A stretch of 64,000 bases of DNA from Streptomyces sp. HUAS YS2 (GTDB taxonomy: Bacteria; Actinomycetota; Actinomycetes; Streptomycetales; Streptomycetaceae): NCBI RefSeq assembly GCF_033343995.1, contig NZ_CP137573.1:4373001-4437000 (forward strand), given 5' to 3'. Position numbers and translations under genes: made by a program. Below the pieces are notes generated by a model. That model made no database searches. It worked only from the letters and a program-made list of their open reading frames with translations, and was not told the origin of the DNA. Below are positions 23,902 through 32,733 of this stretch, one piece after another. The stretch's first letter is position 1. The number at the start of each line of letters is the position of its first letter.

Positions 23902-25731
23902 ATGGAGACCGAGTCGGAGCCGTACGTCCGTCTTGCGACCCTGCGGCAGCTGCACCAGGTCGTGACCGACCTCAACACTGCCCGCAGTCTGGCGGACACC
24001 CTGCAGACCGTCGCCGACGGCATCGTCGCCGGCCTCAACTACGAGCTGGCCTGCGTCAATCTCGTACGCCCCGACGGTGACCTCGTCGTCGCCGCCTTCG
24101 CCGGCAGCCCCGCCGCCGAGGCCCTGATCACCGGCCGAGTCGGCTCCCGCCCGTCCTGGGACCGCCGCCTGTCAATGGGCGAGGCCTGGGGCGACCTGCG
24201 GTTCATACCGCACACCGAGGGCTGGGTCCTCATGGAGGACGACGTCCCCCAGTGGCACACCGACGGACCCGCGCCCCGCTTCGAGGACGAGTGGCACCCG
24301 CAGGACCGTCTCTACGCTCCGATGTACGCCTCCGGGAGCGGCCGCGAGCTTCTCGGCGTCATCTCGGTCGACCGGCCGCGCAACGGCCGCCACCCCGGCC
24401 CGTGGGGCCGCGAGGCCCTCCAGATGTACGCCTCTCAGTCCGCGATTGCGATCAGCAACGCCAAGCTCCGAGCAAACATGCAGCGGGCGCTGGTCCGGCT
24501 CGAGCGCGAGCAGCAGGCGCTGCGGGCCAGCGAGGAGTCGTTCCGGCAGGCCTTCGAGTACGCCCCGTCCGGCATGGCGATCGCCGAGATGGGCGGCGAC
24601 CAGCACGGCCGGCTGCTGCGGACCAACGACGCGCTGTGCCGGCTCCTCGGCCGGCCCGCCTCCGCGATGCGCCGCTACTCGTTCGCCGACCTCGTCCACC
24701 CCGAGGACATCGGGACCCTGCTGCGGACCTCCGCCGAGGGCGGCCGGGCCGAGCTGCGGCTCGGCCGGCGCGACGGCACGTACGTGTGGGTGTCGCTGCG
24801 CAACTCCGTCGTCGCCGACACCGCCGACGGCCCCCGCTTCCTGCTCACCCACGTCGAGGACATCGAGGAGCGCAAGCGGCACGAACTCCAGCTCGCCCAC
24901 CGCGCCTCCCACGACGCGCTGACCGGCCTGCCCAACAGCGCCGAGCTGCGGGCCCGGCTCAGCTCCCGGCTCTGCGGCCGGCCGGGCGGCGTGCGCGCCG
25001 CGTCCGGCGACGCGGTCGCCCGGGGCGGACAGGGCGTGCCCATGCAGGGCTACGAGCCCCAGCCCGCGTACGACGGGCAGCCGGGGGCGTACGACTCACA
25101 GCCCTACGAGGGCCAGCAGTACGATCCGCAGCAGTACGAGGGCGAGCCGTACGAGGGCCAGCAGTACCCGGCTCCGTCGTACGACGAGCCCGGGTACGAC
25201 GGCGCGTACCGCTCCGGCGGCCCCGAGCACGGCTTCCGCGCCGACGGCTTCGACTTCGACACCCCGGGCGGCGGCCCGTACGACCACCACGTGCACACCG
25301 TCGCCCCCGCGGGCGGCGACGTCGACGACGGCACCAAGGGGCTCGCCGTCCTCTTCTGCGACCTCGACGGCTTCAAGTCGATCAACGACCGGTTCGGGCA
25401 CCACACCGGGGACGCCGTCCTCATCGAGGTCGCGCGCCGGCTCACCACCGGCGTGCGCGACGGCGACACCGTCGCGCGGCTCGGGGGTGACGAATTCGTC
25501 GTCCTGGCCGACGGGCTCGGCGCGGCCGACGCCGCCGACCTGGCCGTACGGCTGCGGAACGCGATCATTCCGCCCATCCGGGTGGACGGCCGCGCGGTCC
25601 GTGTAGGGGCGAGTTTCGGCATCGGCTGGGCCGAGTGCGGCATGACCGTCGAAGAGGTCCTGAACTCCGCCGACCAGCGGATGTACATCGAGAAACGATC
25701 CCGCTCCAAGGTCCACCGCCGGGCCGGGTAG
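23902..25731 (+). CDS. cdgB: Diguanylate cyclase CdgB (GAF-PAS-GGDEF)
   Basis: A protein of 609 aa. A GAF-type domain (about 10-185), a PAS/PAC domain (about 212-330, ending THVEDIEERKRHEL) and a GGDEF domain that begins HDALTGLPNSAEL at 337. The catalytic motif GGDEF is at 528-532, and the inhibitory I-site R519-x-x-D522 lies exactly five residues upstream. It makes c-di-GMP, which with BldD controls development. Odd: about 118 residues rich in Tyr, Gln, Gly and Pro (QPYEGQQYDPQQYEG) are inserted inside the GGDEF domain, between its first helix and FCDLDGF at 485. Confidence 0.93.
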   Translation: METESEPYVRLATLRQLHQVVTDLNTARSLADTLQTVADGIVAGLNYELACVNLVRPDGDLVVAAFAGSPAAEALITGRVGSRPSWDRRLSMGEAWGDLRFIPHTEGWVLMEDDVPQWHTDGPAPRFEDEWHPQDRLYAPMYASGSGRELLGVISVDRPRNGRHPGPWGREALQMYASQSAIAISNAKLRANMQRALVRLEREQQALRASEESFRQAFEYAPSGMAIAEMGGDQHGRLLRTNDALCRLLGRPASAMRRYSFADLVHPEDIGTLLRTSAEGGRAELRLGRRDGTYVWVSLRNSVVADTADGPRFLLTHVEDIEERKRHELQLAHRASHDALTGLPNSAELRARLSSRLCGRPGGVRAASGDAVARGGQGVPMQGYEPQPAYDGQPGAYDSQPYEGQQYDPQQYEGEPYEGQQYPAPSYDEPGYDGAYRSGGPEHGFRADGFDFDTPGGGPYDHHVHTVAPAGGDVDDGTKGLAVLFCDLDGFKSINDRFGHHTGDAVLIEVARRLTTGVRDGDTVARLGGDEFVVLADGLGAADAADLAVRLRNAIIPPIRVDGRAVRVGASFGIGWAECGMTVEEVLNSADQRMYIEKRSRSKVHRRAG

Positions 25732-25840
25732 CCCGGTCCCGGGGGCGATCCCCTGTCAAGGACCGCACCGGGGGGTGGTCCGTTCGGGGTAGGCTCGGCC
25801 GGTCGGCGACGGCTGGCGAGCATGGATAGGAGTGACGGGG

Positions 25841-26797
25841 ATGGCTGCCGGGAACAGCGGCGCGAACACGCCCGAGGACGACGATCCGTTCGGCTATCTG
25901 TACGCGGACGGTCAGGCGGCAGGCGCACAGCCGCCGAGCTCGGGCGGCTACGGCTACCCCGGCCCCGCCGCCGCGCAACCCGGCGTCCCGCGGACGTCGT
26001 ACAACCAGGTCAGGACGGTCGGCGAGCGCCAGTACGGCGGCGGGCACGGCCAGGTGCCGCAGCAGTCGTACGGCCAGCCGCACGCGCAGTACGCGGCGCC
26101 CGAGACGTACCCCGGCGGCCAGCAGACCCGCCAGTCGCCGATCCCGCCGCAGCGCGGCCACGGCGGCGGCGCGGGCGGTCGCGGACCCAACACCAAGGGG
26201 CTGCTGCTCGGCGCGATCGCGGTCGTCGCGGTCGTCGTGATCGGTATCACCGTGGCGATCGTCACCAACGGCGACGACGACAAGGGGCAGACCGGCGGCG
26301 GGACGCCGTCCGCCGGCCCGACGGTCGTCGAGGAGTCCCCGGGCGGCGAGCCGTCCGCCGAGGAGACCCCGCAGGAGCTTCCGCAGCAGGACGCGGCGAC
26401 CCTGAAGCTGGGTGGTACGGCGGCCCTCGCGAAGGACATCAAGGGCGCGGAGGGCGCGGACGGCGCGTACGTGACCGGGTTCAACGCGCTCGGCTCGTCG
26501 GTCACCTGGCAGGCGTCGGTCGAGACGTCGGGGCAGTACTACCTGTCCGTGCGCTACGCGATCCCCGCCAAGGACGCCAACGCGACGCTGACGGTCAACG
26601 ACAAGCCGAACAGCAACCCGCTCGGCCTGAAGAACTTCATCAAGTCGTCCGACCCGAACCTCGAGAAGAACTGGCAGACCACCTGGGCGCCGGTGAAGCT
26701 CAAGAAGGGCGACAACACGATCAAGCTGTCGTGCGAGCCGGGCAACCAGTGCGACGCGATCTTCGACTGGCTGAAGATCACCAAGGAACAGCCCTGA
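25841..26797 (+). CDS. Single-pass membrane protein with extracytoplasmic CBM-like domain
   Basis: A protein of 318 aa. The cytosolic N-terminal ~115 residues are low-complexity (Gly/Pro/Gln/Tyr). A single helix follows (LLLGAIAVVAVVVIGITVAIV), then a Pro/Glu/Gly linker and a C-terminal beta-rich domain (about 180-318) with GAYVTGFNALGSSVTWQASV and YYLSVRYAIPAKDANATLTV, resembling family 6/35 carbohydrate-binding modules. Two cysteines (SCEPGNQC) could form a disulfide. ATG at 25841 has GGAG at the right distance. It follows cdgB by 109 bp. Possible cell-surface glycan sensor; function unproven. Confidence 0.78.
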   Translation: MAAGNSGANTPEDDDPFGYLYADGQAAGAQPPSSGGYGYPGPAAAQPGVPRTSYNQVRTVGERQYGGGHGQVPQQSYGQPHAQYAAPETYPGGQQTRQSPIPPQRGHGGGAGGRGPNTKGLLLGAIAVVAVVVIGITVAIVTNGDDDKGQTGGGTPSAGPTVVEESPGGEPSAEETPQELPQQDAATLKLGGTAALAKDIKGAEGADGAYVTGFNALGSSVTWQASVETSGQYYLSVRYAIPAKDANATLTVNDKPNSNPLGLKNFIKSSDPNLEKNWQTTWAPVKLKKGDNTIKLSCEPGNQCDAIFDWLKITKEQP

Positions 26798-26818
26798 CGG
26801 TCCCGGACCCGACGATGT

Positions 26819-26858
26819 GAACGGGCGGCGCCCCCTGCGAAGGGGACGCCGCCCGTTC
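26819..26858. terminator. Bidirectional terminator
   Basis: GAACGGGCGGCG and CGCCGCCCGTTC form perfect 12-bp arms around a loop with extra pairing (CCCC/GGGG), between convergent genes. Confidence 0.85.
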
Positions 26859-26873
26859 TCGTACCGCTCACCC

Positions 26874-27800
26874 TCACGCCGCCGGGGCGAGGTCCTCCAC
26901 CGCGACCTGCTTCAGGAGGCTGTCGTAGGTCTTTCCGTCGAACTCGCCGGCCACCGGGGAGAGGACGGTTGCCGCGGAGAGGGCCACCGCGCGGGTCAGG
27001 CGGTCGGGCCAGGGGAGTCGGTCGACCAGGGCGGAGAGCAGGCCGGCCACCGCGGAGTCGCCGGCGCCCGTGGGGTTGCCCTTGACCGCGGCGGGCGGGG
27101 TGGCCTGCCACAGGCCGGACGGGGTGACGGCCAGCATGCCGTCCGGGCCGAGCGAGGCGACGACGGTGTGCGCGCCGCGGCGGCGCGCGTCGCGGGCGGC
27201 GCGCTGGGGCTCGCGGGCGCCGGTGAGCTGGGCGAGTTCGTCGGCGTTCGGCTTGACGATGTCCGGGCGGGCCGCGATGCCGCGCCGCAGGGGTTCGCCG
27301 CTGGTGTCGAGCAGTACGGGGACCTCGGCGCCGCGGGCCATGCGGACGAGTTCCGCGTACGCGCCCACGTGGATGCCGGGCGGGAGGCTGCCGCAGAGGG
27401 CCACCGCGTCGGCGGCGGGCAGGAGTTCGCCGTACCGGGCGAGGAAGGCGGACCACTCCTCGGGGGTGACGGCGGGGCCGGGCTCGTTCAGCTGGGTGGT
27501 GTCGCCGGTGGCGTCGTCGACGACGGCGAGCGTACGCCGGGTGTTGCCGGCGATCGGGACGAGCGCGTCGCGGACCGGGGAGCGGGACAGCAGGTTGCGC
27601 ATGACCGCGCCGTTGGGGCCGCCGGCGAAGCCGGTGACGACGGTGTCGTGGCCGAGCGCGCCGAGGACGCGGGCGACGTTGACGCCCTTGCCGCCGGGGC
27701 GTTCGAGGACCTGGGTGACCCGGTGCGAGCCGTGCGGGGTCAGCGCGGGGACGCGGTACGTGAGATCGAGCGCGGTGTTGAGGGTGACCGTGAGAATCAT
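26874..27800 (-). CDS. PfkB-family 1-phosphofructokinase-like hexose kinase
   Basis: A protein of 308 aa starting MILTVTLNTALDLTYRV. The N-terminal PfkB signature is RPGGKGVNVARVLGALGHDT and the anion-hole/catalytic signature is GNPTGAGDSAVAGLLSAL with Asp as general base. The family includes 1-phosphofructokinase and tagatose-6-phosphate kinase. Its place next to nagA suggests a role beside aminosugar catabolism, but no fru or gat genes are adjacent to settle the substrate. The start at 27800 lies in a purine-rich context (GGGGG upstream). Confidence 0.85.
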   Translation of the reverse strand: MILTVTLNTALDLTYRVPALTPHGSHRVTQVLERPGGKGVNVARVLGALGHDTVVTGFAGGPNGAVMRNLLSRSPVRDALVPIAGNTRRTLAVVDDATGDTTQLNEPGPAVTPEEWSAFLARYGELLPAADAVALCGSLPPGIHVGAYAELVRMARGAEVPVLLDTSGEPLRRGIAARPDIVKPNADELAQLTGAREPQRAARDARRRGAHTVVASLGPDGMLAVTPSGLWQATPPAAVKGNPTGAGDSAVAGLLSALVDRLPWPDRLTRAVALSAATVLSPVAGEFDGKTYDSLLKQVAVEDLAPAA

Positions 27801-27933
27801 CCGCCACACCCCCTGATCGGCGCTCATCGTCCGGTACGGAACGTCTTTCGCGCCCTGATCATGCCAAACAGAAGGCGGTTGGCCCAGACCCTGGACCAAC
27901 CGCCGTCAGGCAACTTATGGCGCTGTGTTCACT

Positions 27934-27952
27934 TCTGGGGGAAACCCCCAGA
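27934..27952. terminator. Hairpin downstream of nagA
   Basis: TCTGGGGG, loop AAA, CCCCCAGA: a perfect 8-bp stem just past the nagA stop on the minus strand. Confidence 0.7.
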
Positions 27953-27957
27953 CCCCG

Positions 27958-29103
27958 TCACCCCAGTTGGGGCTCGACCACCCAGGCGCCCCGCCGCATC
28001 ACGCCCTTGAGCTCGAAGTTCTCGTCGAGGACGACGAGGTCGGCGTCCTTGCCGGGTTCGAGGGAGCCGACCCGGTCGTACAGGCCGAGCAGCCGGGCCG
28101 GGTTGGCGGAGATGGCCTGCACGACCGACTCCACCGGGAGCCCGTCGACCGTCGCGGCGCGCTTGAACGCGCGGTCCAGGGTGAGGGTGGAGCCCGCGAT
28201 GGAGTCGCCCTCGACGAGGCGCGCGACGCTGTCCTTCACCTCGACCTCCAGCGGGCCGAGCATGTAGCGGCCGTCGCCGAAGCCGGCGGCGTCCATGGCG
28301 TCGGTGATGAACGCGACGCGCTCCGGGCCCGCGTGATGGAACGCCAGTTCCAGGGCGGCGGGGTGGAGGTGGGTGCCGTCGTTGATCAGCTCGACGGTGA
28401 TCCGCTCGTCCTCCAGGAGGGCCGCGATCGGGCCGGGGGTGCGGTGGCCGAGGCCGGGCATCGCGTTGTAGAGGTGCGTGGCGACGGTGGCGCCCGCGTC
28501 GATCGCCTCGACGGTCTGCTCGTACGTGGCGTCGGTGTGGCCGATGGCGGCGATGACGCCGTGCTCGGCGAGCAGTCGCACGGAGTCGATGCCGCCGGGC
28601 AGTTCGGTGGCGAGGGTGACCATCTTGGCCCGGCCGCGGGCCGCGTCGACCAGCTTGCGGACATCGGCGGGGTCCGGGTCGCGCAGCAGGGTCTCGTCGT
28701 GGGCGCCCTTGCGGCAGGGGGAGATGAACGGGCCCTCGAAGTGGATGCCGGCGATGTCGCCCTGCTCGGCGAGCTCGGAGAGCAGGCCGGCCCGCCGGAC
28801 GAGGAAGTCCATGTCGCCGGTGACGAACGAGGCGACGGTGGTGGTGGTGCCGTGCGTGAGGTGGGTGTGGACGCCCTTGAGGATGTCGTCGACGGTGCCG
28901 GAGGTGAACGAGGCGCCGCCGCCGCCGTGGTTGTGCATGTCGACGAAGCCGGGCACCACCCAGTGGCCGGACAGGTCCAGGCCGGGGGTGTCGGCGGGCG
29001 CCGAGCCCGCGATGCGGCCGCCTTCGACGATCACACGTCCGTTGTCGACGATCCCGGTCGGCAGCACGACTCGTGCGCCGGCGAGAACCTTGCGATCGTC
29101 CAT
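27958..29103 (-). CDS. nagA: N-acetylglucosamine-6-phosphate deacetylase
   Basis: A protein of 381 aa. Converts GlcNAc-6-P to GlcN-6-P plus acetate. Amidohydrolase metal motifs are intact: GFVDMHNHGGGG near residue 55, the Glu of GIHFEGPFIS, IAAIGHTDATYEQ, VATHLYNAM and the catalytic Asp in FITDAMDAAGFGDG. ATG at 29103 shares one base with the nagK stop (TGATG), so translation is coupled. Downstream of nagK in a DasR-type operon; GlcN-6-P is itself the DasR inducer in S. coelicolor. Confidence 0.95.
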   Translation of the reverse strand: MDDRKVLAGARVVLPTGIVDNGRVIVEGGRIAGSAPADTPGLDLSGHWVVPGFVDMHNHGGGGASFTSGTVDDILKGVHTHLTHGTTTTVASFVTGDMDFLVRRAGLLSELAEQGDIAGIHFEGPFISPCRKGAHDETLLRDPDPADVRKLVDAARGRAKMVTLATELPGGIDSVRLLAEHGVIAAIGHTDATYEQTVEAIDAGATVATHLYNAMPGLGHRTPGPIAALLEDERITVELINDGTHLHPAALELAFHHAGPERVAFITDAMDAAGFGDGRYMLGPLEVEVKDSVARLVEGDSIAGSTLTLDRAFKRAATVDGLPVESVVQAISANPARLLGLYDRVGSLEPGKDADLVVLDENFELKGVMRRGAWVVEPQLG

Positions 29104-30065
29104 CAGGCGGATACCTCCGGGTCGTGGGGGTTTTCGTGGGAATTGTCGAGGGAGAGCAGGTCCCAGGCGAGGAGGCCCGCGCCCAGACATCCGGCGGTGT
29201 CCCCGAGGGCCGCCGGGACGATGGCGGGCAGCTTCTGGAACGTGACGCGCTGCTCCACTGCCGACCGGAGGGGTGTGAACAAGGTTTCCCCCGCCTCGGC
29301 GAGCCCGCCACCGATGATGAGCGTGCGCGGGTCCAGCAGGGTGAGCGCGGTGACGAGGCCGTCGGCGAGGGCGTCGACGGCCGTCTGCCACACCGCCGCG
29401 GCCCGGGTGTCGCCGGACTCGACGGCCTTGGCGCAGTCGGCGGCGTCGGCGTCCGGGTCGCCGGAGGCGTCGGCCCAGGCGAGGGAGACGGCGGAGGCGG
29501 AGGCGTACCGCTCCAGGCAGCCGCGCTGGCCGCAGCCGCAGTCGGCGCCGCCGGGGCGGACGACGATGTGGCCGATCTCGCCGGCGTAGCCGTGGGCGCC
29601 GGCCTCGATGCGGTCGCCGATGCCGATGGCGCCGGCGATGCCGGTGCCGAGGGGGACGAAGAGGAAGCGGTCGGCGCCGTTGCCGGCGCCGATGCGGCCC
29701 TCGGCGAGGCCGCCGGTGCGGACGTCGTGGCCCAGGGCGACGGGCAGGCCGTCGAGCCGCTCGCTGAGCAGGGCGCGCAGCGGGACGTCACGCCAGCCCA
29801 GGTTGGCGGCGTAGACGGCGATGCCGCGGTCGGCGTCGACGATGCCGGGGACGGCGACGCCGGCGGCGGAGGCGGGCCGTCCGTACCGGTCGAGGCCGTA
29901 GGCGCGGAGCTCGGCGGCGAAGTCGAGGATCGACTCCACGACCGCCTCGGCTCCGCGCTCGCGCCCGGTGGCGCGGCGGGCCTCGTGCAGCAGGGTCCCG
30001 TCCGCCCCGACGAGGGCGGCCTTCATGCCGGTGCCGCCCACATCGAGGGCGATGACGTGTCTCAC
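29103..30065 (-). CDS. nagK: ROK-family N-acetylglucosamine kinase
   Basis: A protein of 320 aa. Phosphorylates GlcNAc. The ATP-binding motif VIALDVGGTGMKAALVG opens the protein; the ROK zinc motif is GADCGCGQRGCLERYAS and the sugar-contact EIGH motif is GYAGEIGHIVV. GTG start at 30065 lacks a strong Shine-Dalgarno. It leads the nagK-nagA operon; a DasR-like site lies 29-44 bp upstream. Identification as NagK rather than glucokinase rests on the nagA partner and conserved order. Confidence 0.9.
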   Translation of the reverse strand: MRHVIALDVGGTGMKAALVGADGTLLHEARRATGRERGAEAVVESILDFAAELRAYGLDRYGRPASAAGVAVPGIVDADRGIAVYAANLGWRDVPLRALLSERLDGLPVALGHDVRTGGLAEGRIGAGNGADRFLFVPLGTGIAGAIGIGDRIEAGAHGYAGEIGHIVVRPGGADCGCGQRGCLERYASASAVSLAWADASGDPDADAADCAKAVESGDTRAAAVWQTAVDALADGLVTALTLLDPRTLIIGGGLAEAGETLFTPLRSAVEQRVTFQKLPAIVPAALGDTAGCLGAGLLAWDLLSLDNSHENPHDPEVSA

Positions 30066-30093
30066 GGGTGACAGTCTGACCCGTCGGTACCCA

Positions 30094-30109
30094 ACAGGTC
30101 TAGTCCACT
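30094..30109. promoter_or_regulatory. DasR responsive element (dre) between nagK and the binding-protein gene
   Basis: ACAGGTCTAGTCCACT matches the dre consensus ACTGGTCTAGACCACT at 14 of 16 positions. It sits in a divergent intergenic region, so it may control both nagKA and the solute-binding lipoprotein. Confidence 0.85.
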
Positions 30110-30264
30110 GTCCGAGATTGTTGCGCGCCCATACAAATCCCGACCACGGGGCCGGGCGCCGGTGCGGCACGCGTTGCGGAAGCGATACCCAAGTGGTGTA
30201 GACCTCATGCCTCGCTGTGAGGGAAAATCGCAGCTCAACGACGAGCCGAGAGTGGGACGAAGCT

Positions 30265-31533
30265 GTGCAGCGGCGATTTCTGGGACTGACCGCGACGATC
30301 GCCGCGCTGAGCGCGGCCGCCGTGCTCGCCGGCTGCGGCGTCACCGGCGGGGACTCAGACGTGACCCTGTCGCTGGTCGCGGCGGACTACGACCTCAACG
30401 GCGGCGACTCCACCGAGAAGTACTGGGCGGACCTGACCGCCGCGTACGAGGCCGAGCACCCCGGCGTCGACATCGATGTCCGGATCGAGTCCTGGGACGA
30501 CGTCGACCGCAAGGTCGCCGACATGGTCGAGGCCGGCAAGGCCCCCGACATCGCGCAGATCGGCGCCTACGCCGACTACGCCGCCGAGGGCGAGCTCTAC
30601 ACCGCGGACGAACTGCTCACCGTCCCCGTCCAGGCGAACTTCCTCGTCCCGCTGACCACCGCCGGCGAGATGCGGCGCGTCCAGTACGGCCTGCCGTTCG
30701 TCGCCTCCACCCGGCTGCTCTTCTACAACAAGAAGCTCTTCGCCGACGCCGGGATCACCGAGCCCCCGACGACCTGGGCCGAGCTCGCCGCCGCCGCGAA
30801 GAAGCTGAAGCGGGACAAGGTCGCGTACCCCTTCGCCCTGCCCCTCGGACCGGAGGAGGCGCAGGCGGAGACCATGATGTGGCTGCTCAGCGGTGGCGAC
30901 GGCTACACCGACGACGCCGGCCGCTACGTGATCGACTCCGACCGGAACGTCCGCACCTTCCAGTGGCTGAAGCGGGAGCTGGTCGACGCGGGCCTCACCG
31001 GCCCCGTCGCCCCCGGAAAGCTCGACCGCAAGGCCGCGTTCGCCGCCTTCGCGCGCGGCGAGGTCGGGATGCTCAACGGCCACCCGTCGCTCGCGCAGGA
31101 GGCCGCGAGGAAGGGCGTCGAGGTCGGCATGGTCCCGCTGCCCGGCGCCGACGGCGAGGCCAGGGCCACGATGGGCGTGGCCGACTGGATCATGGGCTTC
31201 AAGCAGAACGGCCATCGCAAGGAGATCGGCGAGTTCCTCGACTTCGTATTCAGCGACACGAACGTGCTGAAGTTCGCCGGGGACAACAACCTGCTCCCGG
31301 CCACGGTCAGCGCCTCCAACCGGATGCAGGCCGACCCCGCGTACGCCGCCCTCGCCCCGTTCCTGCAGGCGCTGCCGAACTCTCGGCTCTACCCGGTGGG
31401 CAAGACCTCCTGGGCGCAGGTCAGCGGCACGATCAAGAAGGACATCGGCCGGGCCGTGGAGCCGTCCGCCGTGCCCGGAACCGTGCTCGGCCGGATCGGC
31501 CGGGAGGCGACGGCGGCGGAGGGCGCCGAATAG
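30265..31533 (+). CDS. Extracellular solute-binding lipoprotein (sugar ABC transporter)
   Basis: A protein of 422 aa. Lipoprotein signal LTATIAALSAAAVLAGC with lipobox Cys. The mature region is a family 1 sugar-binding protein (SBP_bac_1): VTLSLVAADYDLNGGDSTEK, AGKAPDIAQIGAYADYA, RLLFYNKKLFADAGI, MMWLLSGGDGYTDD. No permease genes accompany it; it could use permeases elsewhere with MsiK. GTG at 30265 with GGGA upstream is preferred over in-frame starts further up because it leaves a normal-length signal peptide. Divergent from nagK across a dre site. Confidence 0.88.
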   Translation: MQRRFLGLTATIAALSAAAVLAGCGVTGGDSDVTLSLVAADYDLNGGDSTEKYWADLTAAYEAEHPGVDIDVRIESWDDVDRKVADMVEAGKAPDIAQIGAYADYAAEGELYTADELLTVPVQANFLVPLTTAGEMRRVQYGLPFVASTRLLFYNKKLFADAGITEPPTTWAELAAAAKKLKRDKVAYPFALPLGPEEAQAETMMWLLSGGDGYTDDAGRYVIDSDRNVRTFQWLKRELVDAGLTGPVAPGKLDRKAAFAAFARGEVGMLNGHPSLAQEAARKGVEVGMVPLPGADGEARATMGVADWIMGFKQNGHRKEIGEFLDFVFSDTNVLKFAGDNNLLPATVSASNRMQADPAYAALAPFLQALPNSRLYPVGKTSWAQVSGTIKKDIGRAVEPSAVPGTVLGRIGREATAAEGAE

Positions 31534-31542
31534 GTTGGTCGT

Positions 31543-31803
31543 ATGAATGACGAACCACAGGGCGAGCCCGCGGGTGCGCGCGAGCTGGGGGAGCGCGAGC
31601 GGGGCGTTCTCGCCCTGGAGCGGCGTTCCTGGCCGGGACCCGGCGCCAAGGAGCGCGCGGTGCGCGAGCAGCTCGGGCTGTCCCCGGTCCGCTACTACCA
31701 GCTGCTCAACGCGCTCCTGGACGACCCGCGGGCGCTCGCCCACGACCCGGTCACGGTCAATCGGCTGCGGCGGGTCCGCGCCGAGCGTGAGCAGCGCCGC
31801 TGA
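31543..31803 (+). CDS. DUF3263 protein
   Basis: A protein of 86 aa. The DUF3263 core is ERGVLALERRSWPGPGAKER followed by VREQLGLSPVRYYQLLNALL, a helix-turn-helix-like small domain found across actinobacteria next to otsA/otsB. Start ATG only 10 bp after the binding-protein stop, so they may be co-transcribed. Function is unknown; the HTH-like shape suggests nucleic-acid binding (inference). Confidence 0.82.
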   Translation: MNDEPQGEPAGARELGERERGVLALERRSWPGPGAKERAVREQLGLSPVRYYQLLNALLDDPRALAHDPVTVNRLRRVRAEREQRR

Positions 31804-31848
31804 ACCGCGCCGCTGACGCGGGCGCCGCGCGTCGGTAGGGTCGTAGGC

Positions 31849-32691
31849 ATGGTCAGCAGCCTTCCGCACCCGACCACGTCCGCCGGCCGCGACGGCCTGG
31901 CCGCGCTTCTCGCGCGACCCGGGAAGGCCGTCGTCGCCCTCGACTTCGACGGGACGCTCGCCGAGATCGTCCCCGACCCCGAGCAGGCCCGCGCCCACCC
32001 GGGCGCCGTTCCCGCCCTGTCCGTGCTGGCTCCGCAGGTCGCCTCGGTGGCCGTGGTCACCGGCCGGCCTGCCGGGGTCGCGGTCCGCTACGGCGGCTTC
32101 GCCGGGGTCCCCGGCCTGGAGCACCTCGTCGTCCTCGGCCATTACGGCGCCGAGCGCTGGGACGCCGTCACCGGTACGGTCCAGGCCGCCGCCGTCCCGC
32201 CGGGCGTCGCCGCGGTCCGGGCGGAACTGCCCGGCTTCCTGGACGCCGCCGGCGCGTGGGCCGGCACCTGGATCGAGGAGAAGGGCCGCGCGGTCGCCGT
32301 GCACACGCGGCGCGCGGAGGACCCGCAGGGCGCGTTCGAGGCGCTGCGCGGGCCGCTCGGCGAGCTGGCCGCCCGGCACGGCCTGGTCCTGGAGCCGGGC
32401 CGGATGGTCCTGGAGCTGCGCCCGCCCGGCATGGACAAGGGCATGGCGCTGGCCGAGTACGTCCGCCGGACCGGCGCGGAGTCCGTGCTGTACGCGGGCG
32501 ACGACCTGGGCGACCTGCCCGCCTTCGCGGCGGTGGAGAAGCTCCGCTCCGACGGCGTGCCGGGGCTGCTGGTGTGCAGCGGCTCGACGGAGGTCCCGGA
32601 ACTGGCGGAGCGGGCCGACCTGTCGGTCGCCGGCCCGTCCGCGGTGGTGGAGTTCCTGGCGGCGCTCGCGGAGGCGGTGCGGACGGCCTGA
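31849..32691 (+). CDS. otsB: Trehalose-6-phosphate phosphatase
   Basis: A protein of 280 aa. HAD-superfamily phosphatase: motif I ALDFDGTLAEI with nucleophile Asp32 and acid/base Asp34; motif II VVTGRP; the conserved GHYGAER; motif III lysine in MDKGMAL; motif IV AGDDLGDLPAF. Dephosphorylates trehalose-6-P made by OtsA, encoded 2.5 kb away on the opposite strand, with a protease gene between. A hairpin overlaps its 3' end. Confidence 0.94.
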   Translation: MVSSLPHPTTSAGRDGLAALLARPGKAVVALDFDGTLAEIVPDPEQARAHPGAVPALSVLAPQVASVAVVTGRPAGVAVRYGGFAGVPGLEHLVVLGHYGAERWDAVTGTVQAAAVPPGVAAVRAELPGFLDAAGAWAGTWIEEKGRAVAVHTRRAEDPQGAFEALRGPLGELAARHGLVLEPGRMVLELRPPGMDKGMALAEYVRRTGAESVLYAGDDLGDLPAFAAVEKLRSDGVPGLLVCSGSTEVPELAERADLSVAGPSAVVEFLAALAEAVRTA

Positions 32692-32706
32692 GACCGCCCG
32701 CACCGC
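32674..32706. terminator. Hairpin overlapping the otsB stop
   Basis: GCGGTGCGG and CCGCACCGC are 9-bp inverted arms spanning the otsB stop codon, facing the convergent protease gene. Confidence 0.4.
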
Positions 32707-32733
32707 GTCACGTACCGCGGGGAGCCCGGACGA

